Of a stretch of 11,595 bases of DNA, positions 6,269 to 11,595 are shown piece by piece. The DNA is taken from assembly GCA_050260415.1 (NCBI GenBank), contig JBLNCE010000108.1, positions 1 through 11,595 on the forward strand. The letters are read 5' to 3'. Every line of letters starts with the position of its first letter. The first letter of the stretch is position 1. Made by a program: the position numbers and the translations under genes. The stretch is from JBLNCE01 sp050260415 (GTDB lineage Bacteria; Bacillota; UBA4882; JAAYXC01). Under the pieces are notes generated by a model that worked only from the letters and a program-made list of their open reading frames with translations, was not told the origin of the DNA and ran no database searches.

Positions 6269-7084
6269 CTATCGCAACAGCCCCAGCATTTGCCTGGCCT
6301 CGGCCGGTGTCGCCACCGCCAGCCCCATGGTCTCGATCAGCGCCACCGTTCTTTCCACGAGTTCCACGTTGGACTTGGCCACCCGGCCCGGCGCCAGGTA
6401 AATGCCGTCTTCGTAACCGACTCTGACAAAGGTCGCGCCCATACCCGCCGCGGCGGCCAGCAGGGAAAGATCGTTCATGCCGTGGTGGATCAGGCCCCAG
6501 GTCGAACCGGGGGGGATCATCCCGCTGAGATATTGCAGATGGTAGGCGCTCGGCGGCAGTGCTCCATGGAAGCCGAGGCAGAAGGCGAAATTGAACGGCG
6601 GGGCGAGATGCCCTTCCCCGGCCAGGATCATGACGTTGTTGATCATACCGGCCTCGAAGATCTCCAGTTCGGGCCGGACGCCGGTCTCCCGCATCCGCTT
6701 GGCCCAGTACCGGATGTCCGGGAGGGTGTTGATGTACACCCCGTCGTCGAAGTTGGCGGAACCCATGTTCAGGCTCCCCACCTCGACCCGGGGATCGTTC
6801 AGCGAGACGCACCGCTGTGCCAGGGTCAGTTCCGAGACCCCGCCGGTCGAGCCCTGGATGATGATATCGGAGTCCTTCGCGATCAGATCCAGGGTCCGGG
6901 TAAAGCCGGTGAGATCCTCGGTCGGCCGGCCCTCTTCGTCCCGCACGTGGAGGTGGACCATGCCGGCGCCCGCCCGTGCGCACGCGATTACCTCTTGGGA
7001 TACTTCCTCGGGGGACAGGGGGTTTTTAATCTTCGGTTCCGGCGCCAGGGCGACGGGGGCCACGGCCACGATTATCCGGCGCAC
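6269..7084 (-). CDS. BKACE family beta-keto acid cleavage enzyme (Kce-like, DUF849)
   Basis: Zinc enzyme that condenses a beta-keto acid with acetyl-CoA (or another acyl-CoA) and splits it into acetoacetate and a new CoA thioester; the founding member Kce acts on 3-keto-5-aminohexanoate in lysine fermentation. The 271-residue length is normal. Seen: HLHVRD (44-49) with zinc ligands His44 and His46, PELEIFEAG (138-146), and RVGYEDG (221-227) with the third zinc ligand Glu225 plus Arg221 and Asp226, equivalent to Kce Arg226/Glu230/Asp231. The substrate cannot be read from the sequence, as the family is promiscuous. The start is GTG at 7084, with GGAGGG about 7 nt upstream; it overlaps the end of the dehydrogenase pseudogene by 13 nt, suggesting former translational coupling. 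The neighbouring crotonase also handles CoA thioesters. Confidence 0.92.
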   Translation of the reverse strand: MRRIIVAVAPVALAPEPKIKNPLSPEEVSQEVIACARAGAGMVHLHVRDEEGRPTEDLTGFTRTLDLIAKDSDIIIQGSTGGVSELTLAQRCVSLNDPRVEVGSLNMGSANFDDGVYINTLPDIRYWAKRMRETGVRPELEIFEAGMINNVMILAGEGHLAPPFNFAFCLGFHGALPPSAYHLQYLSGMIPPGSTWGLIHHGMNDLSLLAAAAGMGATFVRVGYEDGIYLAPGRVAKSNVELVERTVALIETMGLAVATPAEARQMLGLLR

Positions 7085-7362
7085 TTCGGTTCCCTCCTGA
7101 TGGTTATTTCCTGCTCGATCATCTTGTCCCAGTCGCTGATCTGCGCCGTCTGAACTTTGTCCAGATGCAGGCTGACGCCGGCATTATTGACACGGACGCC
7201 GTAATCGCGGCGGTGTGCCTCCGCCAGATCGCGCAGGCGATCCAGCCGGCGCGCGCAGAGCATCGGATCCGCGCCTTGCGCCGCGCATTGTCCGGCGCAG
7301 GCCCGGCCGATCCCTGAACTTGCCCCGGTGACCAGGACAATCTTGTTCGCCAGGGAATACAC
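7072..7362 (-). pseudogene. Short-chain dehydrogenase remnant (internal deletion, 3' truncation)
   Basis: The reading from GTG at 7362 gives 96 residues, against about 250 for the family. Residues 4-56 are a normal SDR N-terminus with NADP-binding TGASSGIG (12-19) and LCARRLDRL (35-43), close to YdfG-like 3-hydroxy acid dehydrogenases. The chain then jumps from DYGVRV (53-58) straight into NNAGVSLHLDKVQTAQISDWDKMI (59-82); intact relatives carry roughly 25-30 residues between these motifs, including the Asp-binding strand. After residue 82 the homology stops, and the catalytic Ser, YxxxK and the rest are missing. The in-frame junction sits at a repeated Val (GTC) codon, consistent with recombination between short repeats. 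It almost certainly has no dehydrogenase activity. It lies 73 nt after the crotonase gene, and its stop overlaps the BKACE start. Confidence 0.85.
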
Positions 7363-7435
7363 CTCGATCGCCCTCTCACACGGCAGTCCTTTTTTTCGGT
7401 TCCTCTTACCCGATCTCTCATTAAGACCGCAGATC

Positions 7436-8212
7436 TTATCTCCCCCGCCAGGCCGGGGGCCGCTTTTCCTCACGCGCCGTCAGGGCTTCCGCGGCGTCTT
7501 CCGATTTCAGCAGGGCGACGAGGGTGTCAAGACCCGCGTCCAATTGCCTTTCATAGGGCAGGGCGTCGGCCTGGGCGTAAAGCTTTTTACAGAGCGCCAA
7601 GGCCGTAGGGTTGTTCGCGGCCAGACGGCCCGCGATCGCGCGCGCCAGATCCAGGACCTCGCTCTGCGGGCAGACCCAGTTGATGAGACCTATCTCCTGG
7701 GCGCGCGCGGCGCTCACGGATTCCCCCAGGAGCGCCATCTCCAGGCAACCCTTGCGGGCGCGGAGCCGCCGCACGCCGGTCAAAGCCATCATCGGCGCCA
7801 ACCCGGACTTGATCTCGGGCACGCCGAAGGATGCATCCTCCGAGGCGACCGCCAGGTCGCAGGCCTCCACCAGGCTCATGCCGCCGCCCAGGGCGTCCCC
7901 CTGCACGGCGGCGATGACGGGCTTGACCAGCCTGACAATGGTGGTGTGCAACTTAATGAAGCTCCCGCCGAAACGGCGGATTTCCATGGCGCTTTTTCCC
8001 CGGTAATCACCCAGTTCACCGCCGCCGCAGAAGACTTCGCCACGGGCCGTGAGGATTACCGCGCCGCACCCGGGATCGGCCTCGGCCTCCCTAAGGGCAT
8101 CGGCCAGCGCGTCCATGCATTGTATATTGAGTTTGTTCCCCGCCTCCGGGCGGTTGAGGGTCAGGATCGCGATCCGATCCTGCGTCTCCCTTAGAATTGT
8201 CTGGGTTGCCAT
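7436..8212 (-). CDS. Enoyl-CoA hydratase/isomerase (crotonase family)
   Basis: Crotonase-fold enzyme acting on an acyl-CoA, most simply the hydration of a 2-enoyl-CoA. With the start used it is 258 residues, the family norm. Seen: the CoA-binding/oxyanion segments FCGGGELGDY (61-70) and QGDALGGGMSLVEACDLAVA (104-123), then FGVPEIKSGLAPMMA (129-143). Glu116 and Glu133 match the two catalytic glutamates of rat mitochondrial hydratase, which supports hydratase chemistry over a pure isomerase. The sequence ends with the usual EKRPPxWxGR. The ATG at 8212 was chosen because AAGGAG lies 6 nt upstream; the earlier in-frame extension is not family-like. It may head the run of CoA/sugar genes downstream; no clear promoter was seen in the 157-nt gap behind it. 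Confidence 0.93.
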   Translation of the reverse strand: MATQTILRETQDRIAILTLNRPEAGNKLNIQCMDALADALREAEADPGCGAVILTARGEVFCGGGELGDYRGKSAMEIRRFGGSFIKLHTTIVRLVKPVIAAVQGDALGGGMSLVEACDLAVASEDASFGVPEIKSGLAPMMALTGVRRLRARKGCLEMALLGESVSAARAQEIGLINWVCPQSEVLDLARAIAGRLAANNPTALALCKKLYAQADALPYERQLDAGLDTLVALLKSEDAAEALTAREEKRPPAWRGR

Positions 8213-8254
8213 GGCCATCTCCTTGAGGAAGAAGTAGGCACGAGGCTGAGCGCA

Positions 8255-8275
8255 ATAACCTGCTTTCACGGTTAT
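8255..8275. other. Small stem-loop upstream of the enoyl-CoA hydratase
   Basis: ATAACC (8255-8260) and GGTTAT (8270-8275) are exact complements around a 9-nt loop, about 43 nt upstream of the hydratase start. It could be leader structure or an operator; nothing else supports a role. Confidence 0.25.
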
Positions 8276-8336
8276 GGCGAATGCCACAGCTATGCGGCTA
8301 TCTGTCTTCCACGGCAGGAATCGATCATTCCGCCAG

Positions 8337-8369
8337 CCTCTTACTTTGTGCCCCTTGCCTGCCTTTGCC
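8337..8369. repeat. Degenerate heptamer-like array after the tctA remnant stop
   Basis: On the plus strand CCTCTTA, CTTTGTG, CCCCTTG, CCTGCCT and TTGCCTT follow each other roughly in period 7, resembling worn copies of the CCTCTTG units at 2075-2116. It abuts the stop codon of the tctA remnant, the same position as the clearer arrays. Low sequence complexity alone could explain it. Confidence 0.4.
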
Positions 8370-9518
8370 TTACGTTTCCGCGCGTTTCACTTTGAAAAGG
8401 GCCCGCTTCAACTTGCCGAAGACACCGAGTTGGGCCAGGATTAACATCACCGTCGCCAGGACCAGGACCAGGCTCACGGGGCGGGTCACGAAGATGGACG
8501 GATCCCCGTGCGAGGCCTGGAGCGCCCGGCGAAAACTGGCGTCGACCATCGGGCCGAGGATGAGCCCCAAGACCAACGGGGCCGGGGGGTATTTGCCCGC
8601 CCGGAAGACCAGGCCGAGGAGACCCGTGGCGAAAACCAGGATCAGATCCAGAAAACGGAGATCGAGGGAGTAAGCCCCGACCGCGCATAGCACGGCCACG
8701 ATCGGCATGATGATGGCGTTCTTGATCTGAAGGATCTTGCCCATCGGCTTGGCGATCAGCATGCTCAGCGCCCACATGATCGCGGTCGCCACGACCAGCC
8801 AGGCTACCACCTGATAGATAAAGGCGGGAAACTCGAAGGTCAGCATGGGGCCAGGCCGGATGCCGTGGATCAGGAAGGCCCCCAACAGAACGGCGGCCGG
8901 AGGGCTGCCGGGGATACCGAGCGAGAGCAGTGGGATCATCGCCCCGCCAATGCAGGCATTGTCCGCTGTCTCGGCGGCGATGAGACCCTCATAGGAGCCC
9001 TTGCCATATTCCTCCGGATGCTTGCTCGTTCTCTTGGCCACACCGTAGGAGACCCAGGAGGCGACGTCCTCGCCGACGCCAGGAATGATGCCGATGCCGA
9101 CGCCGATCAGGCCCGCACGCAGGGAGGTCCAGAGATTCCGGAAGACCTTGGTGAAGTCCGTCTTGGTCTTGTCCAGCTTGGCCACGAGGACGTCCTGCTC
9201 GCTGGTGAGGGCCTCGACCACCTGCGGGATACCGAAAAAGCCGATCATCATCGGGATGAAAGGCAGGCCACCCAGGAGTTCGGATGAGCCGAAGGCAAAT
9301 CGCTGGTAGCCGTGGAGTTCCTCGATGCCCACGAGGCCGAAGGCCAGCCCGAGAATGCCGGCCACCCAGCCTTTCATCGGGAGATCCGCTCCGGTCATGG
9401 TGTACGGCGACATCTGAATTAAGAAAACCTCCGGGACCGGCAGGGCACCTTCGAGACCAGTCGGGACGGGGGTTTTTCCGATCAAGAAACACCTGTTCGG
9501 CTCTGTGCCAAAATGCAA
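8370..9518 (-). pseudogene. tctA: TctA, large membrane subunit of a tripartite tricarboxylate transporter, N-terminus missing
   Basis: C-terminal two thirds of TctA, the large membrane subunit that imports di/tricarboxylates with TctB and the periplasmic binding protein TctC. Recognisable homology starts near residue 29 of this reading (about 9434, ...PVPEVF) and runs to the end: about 354 of roughly 500 residues. Seen: LPMKGWVAGILGL (46-58), the second family signature GIGIIPGVGEDVASW (141-155), LGIPGSPPAAV (200-210), and several hydrophobic segments (about 83-101, 137-149, 192-219, 232-256, 267-283, 288-305, 311-325, 347-365). The first signature and the first membrane helices, about 130 residues, are absent. 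Residues 1-28 come from a TTG start and have no TctA likeness; the first ATG is at 9413. No tctB or tctC is present. A shortened functional protein is possible but unlikely. Confidence 0.8.
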
Positions 9519-9606
9519 ATGACCTTCCCGGATCGGCTCGCCGCGCCCTGTTTTGTTTCCATCTCGCTCGCCGCGTCTCGATCCCTGATAAAGTCATTTG
9601 ATCCGC

Positions 9607-9696
9607 TTTCGACGACCATTTGAGATGTCGTAAAACCGCCTGTGAAATTTCCAATTTCCGCCGAAAGAAAGATGGTGAGAAAGATGGTCGCCGAAA
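9607..9696. repeat. 13-bp inverted repeat (one mismatch)
   Basis: TTTCGACGACCAT (9607-9619) is complementary, except for one base, to ATGGTCGCCGAAA (9684-9696), 64 nt apart. The right arm overlaps the second AGAAAGATGG copy. It may be a protein-binding pair at an element end, or chance. Confidence 0.45.
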
Positions 9697-9770
9697 TCAT
9701 ATTCAAACCCTGATGAACACTGCGTTTCAGCGAATCACACAGGTTACATAAGATGCCGCGAGAAAGATGG
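9666..9770. repeat. Three direct copies of AGAAAGATGG
   Basis: Exact copies are at 9666-9675, 9678-9687 and 9761-9770. The first and third also share GCCG six bases upstream. Weaker inverted relatives with CCATCT/CCATTT occur near 9560 and 9616. Iterated sites of this kind between a truncated gene and a repressor gene would fit transposase or repressor binding sites, but no direct support is available. Confidence 0.5.
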
Positions 9771-9834
9771 CAAATGCGCGTTCGACAAAAGCAAACCTAA
9801 AGCTAAATTGATTATCCAGGATTTGTAATTCCAG

Positions 9835-10680
9835 TCAAGCCAACTTAGTTGCGCTCGATTCTGTCAGACTTTTTTTAAGTTCCTCAATCATAGGGAAAGT
9901 CATATTGAACTGGACCTTAAACCATGTTTTCAGTTCAGGTGATGAATTTCCCCAGAAAAGCACTATCCCTTGCAATATCTCATTCAGGTTTTGATCGATT
10001 TCTCCGGCTTCAATCTCTCCTAGCGTATGTCTGATAAGAATATCTCCATATTTTCGCCGACATATTGCCATTGCTTGCTCAACATTGTATTTATCTAATA
10101 CTGTTTCCAGCGCGACCGGGAATCCCGGCGCCGCCCCCTTCATCGCCCCCACGAGCTGCCCGGCGATCCAGTTTATCCCCTCTTCGTCGAGGGGGAGCCC
10201 TTCCCCTTTCAGCAGCCATTCCGCGTTGGCCTTGACCGCGTGATGGAAGAGCTTCGCGTCCTCTTCCGTCATTTCCACCTTGCCGCTTTCCAGCCTCGCG
10301 ATGTATTCTTCTTCCTTATGCATCTGCCTGGCGAAATCCTTCCGCGTCAGGCCATATCCCGCCCGCAGGTACCTAATCCGCTTGGCCGGCGTGGTCAGGT
10401 CTTCCATGCGCGCCGCCGCCGGCCCTATTGCCCGCAGGAAATACGCCGCCCGGTTGGCCGGGTCGTGCATCGGAGGTTCGCCAGTGGTCAACCAGTCGAA
10501 TGAAACGCAGAAGACACAGGCGATCAAGGCGAGCAGAGATTCCGATGGGTTTGCTTTTTCTGTTTCCACAGTCGATATATGGTTTCGCGAAACATGTAAT
10601 CGTGAAGCAAACTCTTCTTGTGTGAGCCCAAGAATCTCTTGACGTAACCAGCATATACGCTGGCCAATTGTCTCGGGCAT
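9835..10680 (-). CDS. Phage-type repressor with two Xre helix-turn-helix domains
   Basis: A 281-residue DNA-binding protein. The first HTH domain spans residues 4-66 (RICWLRQEILGLTQEEFASRL..., ending FDWLTTGE) and the second about 98-161 (KRIRYLRAGYGLTRKDFARQM..., ending AEWLLKGEG). Both end in the same WLxxGE signature, so they look like a duplicated Cro/CI-type domain. Residues 166-281 form a helical C-terminal region of no recognised family. Composition is uneven: the middle (about 10110-10500) is GC-rich, while the C-terminal part (9835-10110) is AT-rich. The ATG at 10680 has GGGAGGG about 7 nt upstream. It is transcribed divergently from the Bro-N gene across a 110-bp control region, the usual layout of a repressor facing the lytic or early operon it controls. 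It could also be a regulator of a non-phage mobile island. Confidence 0.85.
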   Translation of the reverse strand: MPETIGQRICWLRQEILGLTQEEFASRLHVSRNHISTVETEKANPSESLLALIACVFCVSFDWLTTGEPPMHDPANRAAYFLRAIGPAAARMEDLTTPAKRIRYLRAGYGLTRKDFARQMHKEEEYIARLESGKVEMTEEDAKLFHHAVKANAEWLLKGEGLPLDEEGINWIAGQLVGAMKGAAPGFPVALETVLDKYNVEQAMAICRRKYGDILIRHTLGEIEAGEIDQNLNEILQGIVLFWGNSSPELKTWFKVQFNMTFPMIEELKKSLTESSATKLA

Positions 10681-10699
10681 GTTCTACCCTCCCCTTATA

Positions 10700-10728
10700 T
10701 TGACAAGCGGTTTCCATTGAGTTACAAT
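10700..10728 (+). promoter_or_regulatory. Sigma70-type promoter for the Bro-N gene
   Basis: TTGACA at 10700-10705 and TACAAT at 10723-10728 are separated by exactly 17 nt; the -35 is perfect and the -10 differs from TATAAT at one base. Transcription would start near 10735, giving a leader of about 55 nt before the GTG start. It is the best promoter in the window. Confidence 0.8.
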
Positions 10729-10765
10729 GTCTGTGTTAGACGCAATCATATAGACTAAAGTCTAT
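10729..10765. promoter_or_regulatory. Candidate repressor operator (TAGAC half-sites)
   Basis: ATAGACT (10750-10756) and AGTCTAT (10759-10765) form a perfect 16-bp palindrome with AA at the centre. Just upstream GTCT (10729-10732) and AGAC (10738-10741) form a second, weaker dyad sharing the GTCT/AGAC half-site. The pair covers the start point and early leader of the rightward promoter, where a bound Xre repressor would block transcription. Binding by the adjacent repressor is inferred from position. Confidence 0.6.
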
Positions 10766-10775
10766 CCCGATGCGG

Positions 10776-10787
10776 AAAGGAGGTGAT
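10776..10787 (+). promoter_or_regulatory. Near-perfect Shine-Dalgarno deciding the GTG start
   Basis: AAAGGAGGTGAT matches the 16S rRNA anti-Shine-Dalgarno over its full length, and GGAGG ends 7 nt before the GTG at 10791. The in-frame ATG at 10770 lies before this site and is therefore not used as the start. Confidence 0.85.
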
Positions 10788-10790
10788 ATA

Positions 10791-11519
10791 GTGAACCTTT
10801 CATTAGCCAAGAGCGAGCCCTTCAGCGGCGTGACCTGCGACTTCTATCGCGGCGATGACGACATCTGGATGACCCGCGAGCAAATTGGTTTAGCGCTTGA
10901 GTACGAGAATCCGGAGGAGTCAATCAAGACCATCCACTCTCGGCACCGTGATCGGTTGGATCGTTTCTCAAGGGGTCTCAAATTGATACGGGTTGAAGGT
11001 GGCCGCCAGGTCGAGCGCGAGGTGACCATCTACACCACCAAAGGCGTCTACGAGATCTGCCGTTGGAGCCGCCAGCCAAAGGCCAATGAGTTCATGGACT
11101 TCGTTTGGAACGTTATGGAATCTCTCAGGACTGGACGCATCTTCAACGAGGAGCAAGTACTTCAGCTCCTTGATGGCCTTAACAAGCGTCTAGCTACCAT
11201 CGAGGCCAAGCTGGACGCCGCGCCGCCATCGCACCGTGGGCTGCAGTTACTTCTCCCACCCCCAGAGGAACCGGCTGGGAGAATACTACGAAAGCACTAT
11301 GCGGTGGAGCAACTCCCCGCAGATCTGCGCGCCATGGCGGATCGGGCCATCGAAGACGGCGTCTACTACCGCGACATCGAAGCCATGCTCGCGGCCAAAG
11401 GGCACAAAATCGGCAAATCGTCTATCGCTCGTTACGGCAAGAAGCACCTGGAGGAATGCCGCAAGAACAAGGCGATGGCCGCCCAGGTGTACGCGATCGT
11501 TCCGGCGGAGCGCCGCTAA
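10791..11519 (+). CDS. Bro-N antirepressor-type protein with a Mu gp27-like (DUF3486-like) C-terminus
   Basis: 242 residues from the GTG at 10791. Residues about 7-117 are a Bro-N domain (FSGVTCDFYRGDDDIWMTREQ..., TIYTTKGVYEICRWSRQPKANEFMDFVWNVMESLR), found in phage antirepressors and predicted to bind DNA or proteins. Residues about 119-143 look like a short coiled coil; 144-170 are a Pro-rich linker. Residues 172-225 (AVEQLPADLRAMADRAIEDG, YYRDIEAMLAAKGHKIGKSSIARYGKKHLEE) resemble the phage Mu gp27/DUF3486 family, a helical DNA-binding type with the characteristic SSxxRYGKK motif. The gene is divergent from the Xre repressor and has its own strong promoter and Shine-Dalgarno. An antirepressor or early regulator role is inferred. 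The Bro-N call is firm; the C-terminal assignment is moderate. Confidence 0.85.
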   Translation: MNLSLAKSEPFSGVTCDFYRGDDDIWMTREQIGLALEYENPEESIKTIHSRHRDRLDRFSRGLKLIRVEGGRQVEREVTIYTTKGVYEICRWSRQPKANEFMDFVWNVMESLRTGRIFNEEQVLQLLDGLNKRLATIEAKLDAAPPSHRGLQLLLPPPEEPAGRILRKHYAVEQLPADLRAMADRAIEDGVYYRDIEAMLAAKGHKIGKSSIARYGKKHLEECRKNKAMAAQVYAIVPAERR

Positions 11520-11535
11520 CGCCCCGCCCCCCATC

Positions 11536-11551
11536 AACATTTTTAAATGTT
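11536..11551. other. AT-rich palindrome after the Bro-N gene
   Basis: AACATTT (11536-11542) and AAATGTT (11545-11551) are perfect complements around TT, starting 17 nt after the Bro-N stop. With no T-run or GC stem it is a poor terminator; an operator or the end of this transcription unit are possible. The remaining bases to 11595 show no gene. Confidence 0.35.
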
Positions 11552-11595
11552 AACGGGAAATATCTCGGCAAACACATATAGGCGCCCGAGCGGGT

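Larger units (their letters stand above)
9519..9834. other. AT-richer non-coding junction region with short repeats
   Basis: The 316 nt between the tctA remnant and the Xre gene have no convincing gene. A 74-residue minus-strand reading with a hydrophobic N-terminus exists but lacks a good ribosome-binding site. From about 9580 the composition turns AT-richer than the metabolic genes. The stretch holds three AGAAAGATGG copies and an inverted repeat. It may contain the left boundary of the mobile element that carries the repressor, but no terminal sequence could be fixed. Confidence 0.5.

Noticed and set aside
5652..6983. 443-residue reading that extends the lyxose isomerase upstream through the BKACE gene
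   Set aside because: The extension is out of frame with the well-supported BKACE protein and low in complexity; the ATG at 6194 has a proper Shine-Dalgarno and matches the family N-terminus.
9482..9706. 74-residue minus-strand reading with hydrophobic N-terminus (MISATIFLTIFLSAE)
   Set aside because: No good ribosome-binding site, overlaps the tctA remnant reading, and the part after the hydrophobic stretch has no recognisable features.

Overview
The window looks like a chromosomal segment of an anaerobic, metabolically versatile bacterium, most likely of the Desulfobacterota ('Deltaproteobacteria') or a similar lineage. This is inferred from the gene mix (split transketolase, PPi-type phosphofructokinase, MtaA-like URO-D protein, BKACE enzyme, crotonase, TctA transporter), fairly high G+C and strong Shine-Dalgarno sequences. 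No rRNA or tRNA was seen. Every gene from position 1 to 10680 is on the minus strand; only the last gene is on the plus strand.

Right to left along the minus strand, the catabolic block holds: a 5'-truncated tctA remnant (8370-9518); an enoyl-CoA hydratase/isomerase (7436-8212); a short-chain dehydrogenase pseudogene with an internal deletion (7072-7362); a BKACE-type beta-keto acid cleavage enzyme (6269-7084); a D-lyxose/D-mannose-type cupin isomerase (5652-6194); a glyoxylate/hydroxypyruvate reductase-type 2-hydroxyacid dehydrogenase (4555-5535); and an MtaA/URO-D-family protein (3310-4449). A second block, possibly a separate transcription unit, follows a terminator-like hairpin that closely resembles the 3' end of a glycine riboswitch (3160-3225). 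It holds the N-terminal (2124-2945) and C-terminal (1014-1955) halves of a split transketolase, then a phosphofructokinase with pyrophosphate-type signature residues, cut by the left edge (1-800). Together these genes interconvert pentose and hexose phosphates and handle 2-hydroxy, beta-keto and CoA-linked acids.

The right end (about 9519-11595) differs in character. It has an AT-richer non-coding stretch with short direct and inverted repeats, a repressor with two Xre helix-turn-helix domains, a divergent control region with a near-consensus sigma70 promoter and a palindromic operator, and a Bro-N protein whose C-terminus resembles the phage Mu gp27 family. This resembles the immunity region of a prophage or other mobile element. 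Its edge coincides with the loss of the first third of tctA.

The most unusual signal is a set of short tandem arrays: three heptamer arrays (one degenerate) and one hexamer array. Each begins within about 12-25 nt after a minus-strand stop codon (tktC, tktN, tctA remnant, lyxose isomerase). An inverted partner of the first array lies before the phosphofructokinase gene.
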